DNA of 64,000 bases, from positions 1 to 64,000 of the forward strand of contig CBDCYN010000011.1 of assembly GCA_965224205.1 (NCBI GenBank). Direction: 5' to 3'. The DNA is from CBDCYN01 sp965224205. Its GTDB lineage: Bacteria; Planctomycetota; Phycisphaerae; Phycisphaerales; Phycisphaeraceae. Shown here in pieces: positions 36,301-44,202 of this stretch; the stretch's first letter is position 1, and each line of letters starts with the position of its first letter. The notes under the pieces were generated by a model, which was given only the letters and a program-made list of their open reading frames with translations, did no database searches and was not told the origin of the DNA. Both the position numbers and the translations under genes were made by a program.

Positions 36301-37755
36301 GCCCAATTCCGGTATTCGTCGGGCAGACGCAACCGGTTCGACGGAATCCTCGGGGGCATCTTGCTTCTGATCTACGTCGTCGGTGGAGGTGGTGGCCACA
36401 GACTCATTGTGAGTTTCGACAGGGGCGTCGGGATTGTTCGCTGGTGTTACCACCGATGTTTCGGCGACATCTTGATCCCGCTCTGAGGTTTTAGATGCTG
36501 GTTCATGAACCGGCGTTGAGGCGACGGGAGGGTCTGTCGATGCCTGGGGCGGGTTGTCTTGCTCAACACTGCCCGGAACGGGACCCGCCGCTAAACCTTC
36601 TGCGGCTCTAGACGCGTCATCGGCTGCTTGCTGGGGAGCGGTGTTTTGGCCCAGTGGGTCGGACACGAATTCATCTTGGGTTTCACGCGGAGCGGGGGCC
36701 GCGTCATTGGCCGCTACCGGATCCGTGCCCGTCAGCGGTGATGCTGGGTCATCTGAGGCGACGGGAGGGCCTGTCGATGCCTGGGGCGGGCTGTCTTGCT
36801 CAACACTGCCCGGAACGGGACCCGCCGCTAAACCTTCTGCGGCTCTAGACGCGTCATCGGCTGCTTGCTGGGGAGCGGTGTCTTGGCCCAGTGGGTCGGA
36901 CACGAATTCGTCTTGGGATTCACGCGGAGCGGGGGCCGCGGTGCTCGCTATCGTGGGGTTTTCGGTAACGATGGTTGGAGTGTCGTCGACCTGTAATGTT
37001 TCTGATCCACGGTCAACGGTGGGCGGCGGTGGCGACTGCGGATCGGCTAGGGGTTGCGACATCGGATCGGGTGGTTCGACGCCACTGGGAAGAGATTCTT
37101 GATCCGATGGAGCCTCGGCAGGCGAATCCATGAGGTGGGCTTGGGTGTCGAGCTTTGCGGGTTCATCCAGGCTATCTGAGGCCGAAGGCTGATCGGCGAT
37201 CGACGGGTCGTTCGTCGTTGGCGCGATGACGACCGAGGGATCATCGTGTGGGGCAGGGGCTTGATCGGTGGGGGCGATCGGATCATCGGTGATCGACGGC
37301 GCCATCGAGTCTTGGGTCGGTTGTATCTCAAGGGTTGTTGGATCGTCCGTGACCCCAGCAGCAACCGGGGCGTTCGACGTGCCCGGCTCTTCGCGGCTGG
37401 CACCATCCCCGGCACCCTGGACGCTTGTTTCTTGGGGGGGCTGTGACCGCGAGGCGGGATCGGGATCGACGGCTGGCAAATCGCGATCGTCCTGATCGGA
37501 ACCGGCCGGGTGGGACCGGGGGCTGTTGATGAAGGAATGCCGATCTGTGCCTGCCGTCTCGTCGTCTAGCTGCATCGAGGCTTGGGGTGGGTCATCCTCC
37601 TTCGGGTCCTCTTGGAGATCTTGATGCGCCTGATCGATGGCGTGAGAAACGAAACCGGGCTCGATCTCGTCTAGCTCAGCGAACACCGCGTCGAGCTGTG
37701 CATCGAGGTCAAGATCCGCAGGGCTTGGCTTTGTGTTAGACCGAGGGTTCGCCAC
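33331..37755 (-). CDS. Large acidic repeat protein with 15 FliM-like EIDALL-type repeats and C-terminal membrane tail
   Basis: 1474 residues, GTG start at 37755 with GGAG 9 nt upstream. The N-terminal 650 residues are Pro/Ser/Asp-rich and disordered-looking, with a 62-residue duplication. Residues about 635-1240 are fifteen consecutive 40-residue repeats (core ESLQDQIDALMTGQAA, spacer PEASPAASGDIGATGSV). Degenerate cores recur at KEIDSIFGQ and SLDQIDHLLAQQ and near the N-terminus (LDAQLDAVFAEL). The C-terminus has two hydrophobic stretches, the last GSVTVLWVALNKLLAVL, so it is probably tail-anchored. The repeat core resembles the FliM N-terminal CheY-binding peptide (LSQxEIDALL), which I infer as a possible multivalent docking site; no function is known. 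Its gene is isolated from others. Confidence 0.88.
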   Translation of the reverse strand: MANPRSNTKPSPADLDLDAQLDAVFAELDEIEPGFVSHAIDQAHQDLQEDPKEDDPPQASMQLDDETAGTDRHSFINSPRSHPAGSDQDDRDLPAVDPDPASRSQPPQETSVQGAGDGASREEPGTSNAPVAAGVTDDPTTLEIQPTQDSMAPSITDDPIAPTDQAPAPHDDPSVVIAPTTNDPSIADQPSASDSLDEPAKLDTQAHLMDSPAEAPSDQESLPSGVEPPDPMSQPLADPQSPPPPTVDRGSETLQVDDTPTIVTENPTIASTAAPAPRESQDEFVSDPLGQDTAPQQAADDASRAAEGLAAGPVPGSVEQDSPPQASTGPPVASDDPASPLTGTDPVAANDAAPAPRETQDEFVSDPLGQNTAPQQAADDASRAAEGLAAGPVPGSVEQDNPPQASTDPPVASTPVHEPASKTSERDQDVAETSVVTPANNPDAPVETHNESVATTSTDDVDQKQDAPEDSVEPVASARRIPELGDEVVSETPPSSAPGELDGPSPDDATVDILPDPTASPSGVYVEDVEDKPGVADSTTNLQDEESFESATIQDDHHQAPEAGATGAKASLPPVEQDDPSAIDQIASTIASTIAEAFQSASDRDVSQSSEPPTTPHSKEPQTAPSTEAKTSDTPVAEAPAVSPAEESLQDQIDALMTGQAASVPEESPVASGDTAATGSIEPPAEESLQDQIDALMTGQAASAPEASPSASGDTAATGSIEPPAEVSLQDQIDALMTGQAASVPEESPAASGDIGATGSVEPSAEESLQDQIDALMTGQAAATPEASPAASGDIGATGSVDSPAEESLQDQIDALMTGQAASAPEASPAALGDIGATGSVDSPAEESLQDQIDALMTGQAASAPEAPPAASGDIGATGSIEPPAEESLQDQIDALMTGQAAATPEASPSASGDIGATGSVDSPAEESLQDQIDALMTGQAAATPEASPSASGDIGATGSVDSPAEESLQDQIDALMTGQAAATPEASPAASGDAAATGSVDSPAEESLQDQIDALMTGQAASAPEASPTASGDIGATGSVDSSAEESLQDQIDALMTGQAASAPEASPAASGDAAATGSVDSPAEESLQDQIDALMTGQAAATPEASPAASGDIGATGSVEPPAEESLQDQIDALMTGQAAATPEASPAASGDIGATGSVEPPAEESLQDQIDALMTGQAAATPEASPAASGDIGATGSVDSPAEESLQDQIDALMTGQTSQAVAPANAEANSMPLEGDPATTSSPQAAQEPEVDRSIEKEIDSIFGQTPGAEATPDTSPEAAPPPTVDSSDDESLDQIDHLLAQQADHSIADDYDTSQNLAEEELLPPVADEPDHEEVEGDIAQLLASELSCSDDTAISSSNAEPAAVSPEAAADAQAVAQELDEQPEASVALQDPPDATQTQDEPNDPLVKRAAPSRLVTAVKGCFVFLNRPLAMLSPEARDMIGYFALLHFFVGSVTVLWVALNKLLAVL
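34101..35840 (-). repeat. Fifteen tandem 120-bp coding repeats
   Basis: The block CGGTCATCAACGCATCGATC (complement of the core) recurs every 120 bp exactly, fifteen times between about 34100 and 35790. The core is nearly invariant at the DNA level while the spacer shows a few alternating variants (GTGTGGCC versus GTGCGGAT; GCTCCAAT versus GCGGCAGC). This pattern points to recent homogenisation by unequal crossover or gene conversion. Unit number is likely to vary between strains. Confidence 0.95.
36518..36940 (-). repeat. 186-bp duplication inside the repeat-protein gene
   Basis: 36518-36703 and 36755-36940 are near-identical (about six differences) and encode APAPRE(S/T)QDEFVSDPLGQ followed by TAPQQAADDASRAAEGLAAG. 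Confidence 0.9.
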
Positions 37756-37842
37756 CGCAGTGAGCTCCGTATCTACTCAACCGGTCCACGCGAAAACATC
37801 ATTCAAGACATCAACTCTGTCCCCCGATGATGAGGCGCTGAT

Positions 37843-37950
37843 CGGGTATGAATGTGCCGCGTCAAGGATCGGCTCACCCCCCTATAGAATTCCTAGCTGC
37901 GCCCATGAGTGATGTCGCAGACAATTTCTTCCGGGATAGGTATAGGCGGT
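37843..37950 (+). repeat. Dispersed ~105-bp intergenic repeat, copy 4 (diverged)
   Basis: Recognisable by GGTATGAATGTGCCGCGTC, AGAATTCCTAGCTGCGCCC, ATGAGTGATGTCGCAG and the terminal TTTCTTCCGGGATAGGTAT box. It sits upstream of the repeat-protein gene. Confidence 0.6.
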
Positions 37951-37992
37951 AGACGGACCGCTTCATTGTCTTATTCGACCCGATCACGCCGC

Positions 37993-38020
37993 AACTCAAG
38001 AGCCTTGAGGCTCTTGAGTT
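37993..38020. promoter_or_regulatory. Perfect 12-bp inverted repeat
   Basis: AACTCAAGAGCC/GGCTCTTGAGTT with loop TTGA. No T-run follows on either strand, so a terminator is less likely than an operator or an RNA hairpin. It lies 240 bp upstream of the repeat-protein start. Confidence 0.6.
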
Positions 38021-38256
38021 CGGTGCGTTGCGTCTCTTTCGGTCCGCCGTCCGGTGATCGCGTCCGTGCACGCCCACCCAAGCCTTTATCAGGGGCGTCG
38101 ATCCGTTCTCAATGAAATGACTGAACTTCGTTGCATGACTTACTTTGGCTAGGTTTCCTAACTAGTCTAGGGTATTAGCCATTGATGAATCAACCCTTTT
38201 CTTGTTTATAAGGCCACACCTGCCCAGCTAATATCCGCCAATTTTTTACATAAACT

Positions 38257-38288
38257 ATTCAAAAATAAATGCTTGTGTATTTTTGAAT
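38257..38288. promoter_or_regulatory. AT-rich 11-bp inverted repeat
   Basis: ATTCAAAAATA at 38257-38267 and TATTTTTGAAT at 38278-38288, in a markedly AT-rich stretch upstream of the small frame at 38349. A regulator-binding site is plausible. Confidence 0.45.
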
Positions 38289-38348
38289 GCGCGCAAATTG
38301 GTTGCGCCCGTAACTTTCAACCGTTATTTACCCTAAGGAGCGGCTGAC

Positions 38349-38444
38349 ATGCGATGGCCAGATCATCTTTTCACAACGGATACCTCTAAACGACAGTGTA
38401 TGAGTCGAGCTAATCGGGCAGATCGAATTGACGTAAACCTGTAG
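38349..38444 (+). CDS. Possible 31-residue small protein
   Basis: MRWPDHLFTTDTSKRQCMSRANRADRIDVNL, shown here as two parts: MRWPDHLFTTDTSKRQ and CMSRANRADRIDVNL. TAAGGAG lies 8 nt upstream of ATG 38349. The stop lies in the left arm of a 17-bp hairpin. The AT-rich upstream region could be its promoter. I do not recognise the sequence, and no second copy is seen; it may be a decayed gene start. Confidence 0.3.
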   Translation: MRWPDHLFTTDTSKRQCMSRANRADRIDVNL

Positions 38445-38489
38445 AGGTAAGGATTTGGAGATACCCCTCCTCATCCTTACCTCTACAGG
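38438..38489. terminator. 17-bp perfect hairpin after argJ and the small frame
   Basis: CCTGTAGAGGTAAGGAT (38438-38454) pairs perfectly with 38473-38489; the 18-nt loop can pair further through GGAG/CTCC. It ends 6 bp from the argJ stop. No T-tract follows on either strand, so it may act as an RNA-stabilising 3' hairpin or a bidirectional transcription barrier. Confidence 0.55.
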
Positions 38490-38495
38490 ACGACG

Positions 38496-39809
38496 TCAGG
38501 TCGTATAGTCCGCGTTGATAGCCACGTAATCCCGCGATAAGTCACAACCCAGCCACTGACCACGGGCTTGGCCCACGCCCAAGTCAAGTGTGAATTCGAT
38601 CTGTCGCCCCTTCATGACCCGCTCTAACCGGGCTGCCCCGGACTTATCAACCGGGGTCGCATGTCCCTGGTCATACACACATATATTTTTAGGGGAACGT
38701 GCCGTCGTTCGGCGTTGGGAACGCGACCCGTCGACCCGTCCCCCCTTTGAAGCCCGCGCCAGTGGACCGATCGTTAAGCTCAGCTTCTCGGGTTTGATCA
38801 CAGCGCCGCTATATCCCGCAGCGGTGACGATCCGGCCCCAGTTTGGGTCACCGCCATGTACCGCTGTTTTAACCAACGGGCTATTCGCCACCGTCCGTCC
38901 CACCCGGTCGGCATCTTTGAGGCTCTTAGCCCCAATGACCGTCACCCGGAATATCTTTGTAGCCCCCTCCCCGTCGCCAACGATCTGATAGGCCAGGTCT
39001 CTGCACACATCGGTCAAGGCAGCGGTTAACTGATCTAGATCGGCCCCGCGGCCCTGTATCCGTGGATGCTTCGCCAGGCCGCTAGCTAAGACCAGCACCG
39101 TGTCGCTGGGGCTGGTGTGTTGGTCGATGCTGATGCGGTTGAAGCTCTCACCAACCGCCGTTCGCAACGCCTCGGCTAGGGCCCGCGGAGCGACCGCCGC
39201 ATCGGTGGTGAGAAACGCCAGCATCGTGGCCATGTTCGGGGCGATCATCCCGCTGCCCTTGGCGACCGCCCCGATCCGCGCCAGTTTCCCGTGACGCCCC
39301 CCGATCCGCACCGCCGTGTACGCCTGCTTCGGGCTCAGATCCGTGGTCATGATCGCCCGCGCCACGGCGTCGTTCACGCCCGGCCCCCTCCCTAAACGAC
39401 TCGCCAGATCCTCAATGCCGTGTTGGATCTTCCCCATCGGCAACCGCGGCCCGATCACCCCTGTCGAGCACGGCAAGACGTCTCGATACCGCCCGGCTAC
39501 CGATCCGGCCTGTTGCGATACCGATCGACACATGGCCACTGCGTCTGCGTATCCCGCGTTGCCGGTGGCGGCGTTGGAGACCCCGCTGTTGCAGACGACC
39601 GCCTGAGCCGTGCCCGACCGGACGTGGCGCTTGGCCACCAGCACCGATGGCGACGGCACACGATTCGTGGTAAACACCCCAGCAGCAGAACACGGTTGGT
39701 CGGCCACGATCATCGCTAGGTCGGGCTTGCCCGAAGGCTTGATCCCGCAGCAGCCCGCCGCGGCGTGGAAGCCCTTCGGGGTGGTGATACCAGGTTTAGA
39801 TAGACCCAT
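38496..39809 (-). CDS. argJ: Bifunctional ornithine acetyltransferase/N-acetylglutamate synthase
   Basis: 437 residues, arginine biosynthesis. The autocleavage site is visible as KGSGMIAPNMATMLAFLTTD, with the nucleophile Thr in ATML. Other markers are CSAAGVFTTN, VVCNSGVSNAATG, TTDLSPKQA, and GDPNWGRIVTAAGYSG. The proenzyme is cut into alpha and beta chains. Residues about 350-380 include a basic insertion (SKGGRVDGSRSQRRTTARSP) longer than in most homologues. It lies 64 bp downstream of hemL on the same strand. It ends 6 bp from a long hairpin. Confidence 0.95.
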   Translation of the reverse strand: MGLSKPGITTPKGFHAAAGCCGIKPSGKPDLAMIVADQPCSAAGVFTTNRVPSPSVLVAKRHVRSGTAQAVVCNSGVSNAATGNAGYADAVAMCRSVSQQAGSVAGRYRDVLPCSTGVIGPRLPMGKIQHGIEDLASRLGRGPGVNDAVARAIMTTDLSPKQAYTAVRIGGRHGKLARIGAVAKGSGMIAPNMATMLAFLTTDAAVAPRALAEALRTAVGESFNRISIDQHTSPSDTVLVLASGLAKHPRIQGRGADLDQLTAALTDVCRDLAYQIVGDGEGATKIFRVTVIGAKSLKDADRVGRTVANSPLVKTAVHGGDPNWGRIVTAAGYSGAVIKPEKLSLTIGPLARASKGGRVDGSRSQRRTTARSPKNICVYDQGHATPVDKSGAARLERVMKGRQIEFTLDLGVGQARGQWLGCDLSRDYVAINADYTT

Positions 39810-39873
39810 CGGATGTCACCTTGCCGCGTTGGAAAATTTAGTTGGATCCTGTAAACAGACCCACCGTGTATAG

Positions 39874-41202
39874 CTAGCCAACCGATCTCATGTCCCGAAC
39901 CGCTTCGAATGAAGGTTTTGCCGCCTCGATCGTCTTCTTGAGGCACGCCTCGTCGTGCTGCGTGCACACGAACCAGGTCTCGAACTGGCTCGGCGGCAGC
40001 ACCACACCCCGATCGAGCATGTTGCGGAAGAATACGGGGTACGCCCGGGTGTCGCACCGCACCGCCTGCTCATAGTGGTCGATCGGGTGGTCCGTGAAGA
40101 AACAACAGGCCATCGACCCCGCCTCGACGCACTGCACCGCCACACCCACAGCGGCCGCGGCTTCCCGCAGCCCGGCCACCAACGTCGACGCGGCCCCGTT
40201 GAGCCGGTCGTACACCCCGGGTTTATTTAGGGCCTCGAGCGTCGCTAGTCCCGCGGTCATGGCTAGCGGGTTGCCGCTGAGTGTCCCCGCTTGATACACC
40301 GGGCCTTCGGGGGCGACCTGGCGCATCAGGTCTTCGCGACCTCCATACGCAGCACACGGCAGCCCCCCGCCGATGACCTTCCCCAAACACACCAGGTCCG
40401 CCTTGACCCCGTAGTGCGTCCCCACGTCCCCATACACAATGCGGAACCCGGTCATCACCTCGTCGAAGATCAGCACCGCGTCGTGCTTGTCACACAGGCC
40501 TCGTAGCCCTTGGAGGAACCCCGGCTTGGGCAAGACCGTGCCCATGTTCCCAGCGACCGGTTCGATGATCACCGCCGCGATCGTCTGGCTGTGTTTGCGG
40601 AATAGTTCTTCCACCGCGCCAAGATCGTTGTATGGGGCCAACAACGTTAGTTCGGTTGTGGCTAGCGGCACGCCGGGTGAGCTAGGGATCCCCAGTGTGG
40701 TGGCGCCGCTACCGGCTTGGACGAGCAGCCCGTCGCTGTGACCGTGGTAGCAGCCAGTAAACTTGATAATCTTCGTGCGGGCCGTGGCGGCACGGGCGAG
40801 GCGGATGGCGCTCATCGTCGCTTCGGTGCCACTATTCACGAATCGGACCACGTCGATCGGGTCCACGGCATTAATAATGACTTGGGCCAGACGGGATTCG
40901 GCCTCGGTGGGCATCCCAAAGCTGGTTCCTTGCTGGGCTGCGGTCTGGATCGCCTCGACCACCGGGCCGGGGCAGTGGCCAAGGATCAGAGGCCCGTAGC
41001 TGCCGACATAGTCGATGTATCGGTGGCCGTCGATGTCGGTCACACACGCGCCGCTGCCACTTTTGATCACAATCGGCGACCCGCCCACCGCTTTGTAGGC
41101 TCGCACCGGGGAGCTGACCCCGCCGGGCATCAGCTGCTGGGAGAGGGTAAAGGCGCGTTGAGAGGTCTGGTATCGGTCAAGATGAGTCGCTGTAGTGGCC
41201 AT
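39874..41202 (-). CDS. hemL: Glutamate-1-semialdehyde 2,1-aminomutase
   Basis: 442 residues, a PLP enzyme making 5-aminolevulinate for tetrapyrrole synthesis by the C5 route. Motifs: LMPGGVSSPVRAYKAVGG, YIDYVGSYGPLILGH, GTEATMSAIRLAR, LIFDEVMTGFR, and the PLP lysine in LVCLGKVIGGGLP. Length matches the family. ATG 41202 is used; a TTG just before it is possible. It probably shares a transcript with argJ. Confidence 0.96.
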   Translation of the reverse strand: MATTATHLDRYQTSQRAFTLSQQLMPGGVSSPVRAYKAVGGSPIVIKSGSGACVTDIDGHRYIDYVGSYGPLILGHCPGPVVEAIQTAAQQGTSFGMPTEAESRLAQVIINAVDPIDVVRFVNSGTEATMSAIRLARAATARTKIIKFTGCYHGHSDGLLVQAGSGATTLGIPSSPGVPLATTELTLLAPYNDLGAVEELFRKHSQTIAAVIIEPVAGNMGTVLPKPGFLQGLRGLCDKHDAVLIFDEVMTGFRIVYGDVGTHYGVKADLVCLGKVIGGGLPCAAYGGREDLMRQVAPEGPVYQAGTLSGNPLAMTAGLATLEALNKPGVYDRLNGAASTLVAGLREAAAAVGVAVQCVEAGSMACCFFTDHPIDHYEQAVRCDTRAYPVFFRNMLDRGVVLPPSQFETWFVCTQHDEACLKKTIEAAKPSFEAVRDMRSVG

Positions 41203-41364
41203 CAAGGGGGGCAGTGTACCACGAACCCACCTCGTGATCCGTCGCCAGCTTGACCAGCTGCATCACCCGATGACTACCCGTTAGACACGCTAGTCGTTAA
41301 TTGCTATGGTGTGCCCGAATTATTGGTTGTGTAACTCCTTGAAGAACCCCGTGGAGGTGACCTT

Positions 41365-41757
41365 ATGGCCGCAGACCAAGACGACACCAAAGACATCGGA
41401 TCCGAAACCATCGAAACCATCAGCGCCGCTTCGAGCCAGCAGGCCCAGATGAAGATCGAGATCGACGACACTCAGGTCGCGTCCGACTATAGCTCGACCG
41501 TTCGCGTCTGGGGCTCGGCTGAGGAGATCAACCTCGACTTCGCCGGCCCGCTACGCCCCACCGGGCAAAACTCAGCCAAGCTCAAAATCGACCACCGGGT
41601 GATTATGAACCCATGGGCAGCCAAGCGTCTAGCGATTTCCCTGGGCCAGGCCATTGCCCGTTATGAGCAGACTTATGGCCCGTTGGAACTCGACGCCCGC
41701 AAGCGCATGATCACTACCCCTGCTCCCGCGGGGCAGGCGGGCGCGAAGCTGTCTTAA
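41365..41757 (+). CDS. DUF3467-family protein
   Basis: This 130-residue cytosolic protein has the DUF3467 core IEIDDTQVASDYSSTVRVWG followed by EEINLDFAGPLR, ending in RVIMNPWAAKRLAISLGQAI. It starts at ATG 41365 after GGAGGTGACC. The family is common in planctomycetes and other bacteria and has no known activity. The N-terminus is acidic and the C-terminus Ala/Pro-rich. It is monocistronic, divergent from hemL. Confidence 0.88.
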   Translation: MAADQDDTKDIGSETIETISAASSQQAQMKIEIDDTQVASDYSSTVRVWGSAEEINLDFAGPLRPTGQNSAKLKIDHRVIMNPWAAKRLAISLGQAIARYEQTYGPLELDARKRMITTPAPAGQAGAKLS

Positions 41758-41860
41758 GCATGTGAATAGGAGCCCTTGTGACGAGCCGTGACCGTTGACC
41801 ATGAGGGAACGGTCCCCTCGTCCCATACCGGCCCGCCCGCTTGCTCACACGCGCGACTCG

Positions 41861-42325
41861 TTAAAGGATCTCCATCACTGCGAACCGTTTCGTGCCTCGG
41901 GGCAGGTCGACTTTGATCACGTCCCCGACCCGGGCTTTGATCAACGCCTCGCCCATGGGGCTGCCGGCGGTGACCTCGATCTCGTCGGCGTCGAAATTCC
42001 CGCTGGCCTCGCCGACGACCTTGTACAGGTCTTCGCTGTCGTCACCCTGGTCGCGCAGCTTCACGACCGAGCCGAGGAAAACGATGTCCTTGGGGATGTC
42101 CGCGGCATCGGCGACCTTCGCGTTCTTGAGCCGTTCCTCGAGCCGGCGGATCTCGGCTTCATTGAGGCCCTGGTCGTCGCGCGCCGCGTGGTAATCGGCG
42201 TTTTCCTTCAGATCGCCCAGGGCACGCGCCTCGGCAATCCGTTTGCTGATCACCGGCCGCTTGGCGATGAGTTCGTCGAGTTTCTGCTCGAGGGTTTGCC
42301 GTTCGTCAGCGGTGATGAATTCCAT
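41861..42325 (-). CDS. greA: Transcription elongation factor GreA
   Basis: 154 residues. The N-terminal coiled coil includes ALGDLKENADYHAARDDQ, which carries the acidic loop residues used to stimulate RNA-polymerase transcript cleavage; the C-terminal FKBP-like domain includes DIVFLGSVVKLRD and AGSPMGEALIKARVGDVIKV. Length is typical. ATG 42325 follows a GGAGCGACG-type site. Confidence 0.96.
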   Translation of the reverse strand: MEFITADERQTLEQKLDELIAKRPVISKRIAEARALGDLKENADYHAARDDQGLNEAEIRRLEERLKNAKVADAADIPKDIVFLGSVVKLRDQGDDSEDLYKVVGEASGNFDADEIEVTAGSPMGEALIKARVGDVIKVDLPRGTKRFAVMEIL

Positions 42326-42433
42326 GGCGTCGCTCCGTCGGTTGTCGATCTAATCCAGGACCCTCAAGGGCTACGATGGCGTGAACCCCCACCGTGCGTC
42401 AACTCACCTTCAATATACCGACCTGTTGTGTTT

Positions 42434-42545
42434 TTTCATATGCCCATCCCGGATGAAATGACGGCGTGACTCTTGTACGCGGCACGACCATTTCCGGGGT
42501 CAGATGGGTCTGCGACGCGGTATGTTTGATACGCGATGCGTATAG
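42434..42545 (-). repeat. Dispersed ~105-bp intergenic repeat, copy 5
   Basis: Read leftward: ATACGCATCGCGTATCAAAC, ATACCGCGTCG, GGAAATGGTCGTGCCGCGTA, CAAGAGTCACGCCGTCA and TTTCATCCGGGATGGGCATA. This is one of the best-preserved copies, and its opposite orientation shows that the unit is mobile or independently maintained. It lies between greA and sucC. Confidence 0.82.
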
Positions 42546-42678
42546 ATCCATTTTCACTGGCGCCACGCGCAGCCTGCGAGCTATTTGGATCGTCCTGCGC
42601 GTGTGGATATGATGGCCGCCACGCCGTGTAGGGGTTGCGATGGAAAGGTTACCCCTCCGTGGTGCCGAAAGGAATGAT

Positions 42679-43890
42679 ATGAAGATCCATGAGTATCAAG
42701 CACGCGAGTTACTCTCCAAGTTCGGGATCCCCGTGCCCCCGGGGGTTGTGATCGAATCGGCTTCCCAAGCCGGTGACGCCTACGAACGCGTCGCTGAAGA
42801 AAGCGGTACCGATCTAGCGGTCGTCAAGGCCCAGGTCCACGCCGGCGGGCGCGGCAAGGGCGGGGGTGTGAAGCTGGTCCGCAGCGCCGACGAAGCCCAG
42901 GAAGTCGCCGAGGCGATCCTCAGCCAACCACTGATCACTCCCCAGACCGGGGCCGAGGGTGTGGCGGTGAAAAAATTGCTCGTGGCGGCGGGTGTCGATA
43001 TCGAAAAGGAATTCTATGTGGCGATCACCGTCGACCGGGCCAATAACTGCCCGGTGCTGATCGCCTCGGCCGAAGGTGGCGTTGAGATCGAGCAGGTCGC
43101 CCAAGACAACCCCGACGCGATCATCCGCCAGGCGGTCAACCCGAACACCGGGCTGCTGGGGTTCCAGGCACGGAAGATCGCTTACCGTCTTGGGCTGTTG
43201 GGCCAGCACGTCCGCCAGGCGAGCCAGATCATGATCCAGCTGTGCGATCTGTTCATCCAAACCGACGCGAGCCTGGCGGAGATCAACCCGCTCGTGCTCA
43301 CCTGCGCTGAGCCGGACAAGAACCAAGAAGGCCGCGTCCTGGCGATCGACGCGAAGATCAACTTCGACGACAACGCCTTGTTCCGCCACAGCGACATCCA
43401 GGCCATGGCCGACCCGGATGAAGAGGACCCCAGCGAGCGACTCGCCAAAGAATTCGGCCTTTCGTACATCAAGCTCGACGGCACCATCGGGTGCCTGGTC
43501 AATGGCGCCGGCCTGGCGATGGCGACCATGGACCTGATCAAGCTCCACGGCGCCGAGCCGGCGAACTTCCTCGACGTGGGCGGGTCAGCGTCGGAAGAGG
43601 CCGTCACCGAGGCGTTCAACATTATCCTCGAAGACCCCAACGTCCGCGGCGTGTTGGTGAACATCTTCGGGGGGATCATGAAGTGCGACATCATCGCCCG
43701 GGCGATCGTGACAGCCGCGAAGCTGGTCGGGTTCAAGGTCCCGCTGGTGGTCCGCCTCGAGGGGACCAACGTCGAGCCGGCCCGGGAGATCCTCGAACAG
43801 GCCAAGGGCGAGATCCCCACGATGATCGTCGGCACCGACCTGACCGACGCGGCCAAGAAAATCACCGAAGCGATCGCCGTGGCGGTGTAA
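42679..43890 (+). CDS. sucC: Succinyl-CoA ligase (ADP/GDP-forming) beta subunit
   Basis: 403 residues from ATG 42679 (AAAGGA upstream), starting MKIHEYQARELLSKFG. ATP-grasp domain residues 1-240 (VKAQVHAGGRGKGGGVKL; EINPL with the metal-binding residues), and the C-terminal ligase domain with GCLVNGAGLAMATMDLIK, FLDVGGSASEE and INIFGGIMKCD-like motif (VNIFGGIMKCD). TCA-cycle enzyme. The partner sucD is not adjacent, which is unusual because sucCD normally form an operon. Confidence 0.96.
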   Translation: MKIHEYQARELLSKFGIPVPPGVVIESASQAGDAYERVAEESGTDLAVVKAQVHAGGRGKGGGVKLVRSADEAQEVAEAILSQPLITPQTGAEGVAVKKLLVAAGVDIEKEFYVAITVDRANNCPVLIASAEGGVEIEQVAQDNPDAIIRQAVNPNTGLLGFQARKIAYRLGLLGQHVRQASQIMIQLCDLFIQTDASLAEINPLVLTCAEPDKNQEGRVLAIDAKINFDDNALFRHSDIQAMADPDEEDPSERLAKEFGLSYIKLDGTIGCLVNGAGLAMATMDLIKLHGAEPANFLDVGGSASEEAVTEAFNIILEDPNVRGVLVNIFGGIMKCDIIARAIVTAAKLVGFKVPLVVRLEGTNVEPAREILEQAKGEIPTMIVGTDLTDAAKKITEAIAVAV

Positions 43891-43997
43891 CGTTGTCCCA
43901 AAAATCATCCGTCACGAGCCGCGACCGTAAGACAGCGGACTCTTGATCTTCCCCGTATGCACCACGAATAACCGTTCAACCCACGTCATCTCTCCCC

Positions 43998-44198
43998 ATG
44001 AAAATCGAACCCTTCCTTGCCGAGCTCAACCGCCTGCGTAGCGATCTTGAGAAAGACCCCACCGACATCGAGTGGCTGACCCTCCACCACGCGTTCTGTT
44101 TCATCAGCTACAAGATGGGCGAGTTCCAGCAATACCTCGACGAAGCCGAAGCCCGCGGCGAGTTCGATGAATACCAAGAAGTGGCCGACGAAGGGTAA
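43998..44198 (+). CDS. Small conserved-looking acidic protein
   Basis: 66 residues: MKIEPFLAELNRLRSDLEKD, then IEWLTLHHAFCFISYKMGEF and an acidic tail EAEARGEFDEYQEVADEG. It is helical by composition, without signal or TM. It follows sucC by 107 bp on the same strand. I do not recognise the family; codon use fits the neighbours, which supports a real gene. Confidence 0.6.
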   Translation: MKIEPFLAELNRLRSDLEKDPTDIEWLTLHHAFCFISYKMGEFQQYLDEAEARGEFDEYQEVADEG

Positions 44199-44202
44199 TA
44201 CG

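Noticed and set aside
34554..37495. Plus-strand frames with Ser/Ala/Pro repeats opposite the 120-bp repeats
   Set aside because: These are antisense reflections of the minus-strand repeat gene; only the minus frame has a single uninterrupted 4.4-kb ORF with a start and membrane tail.
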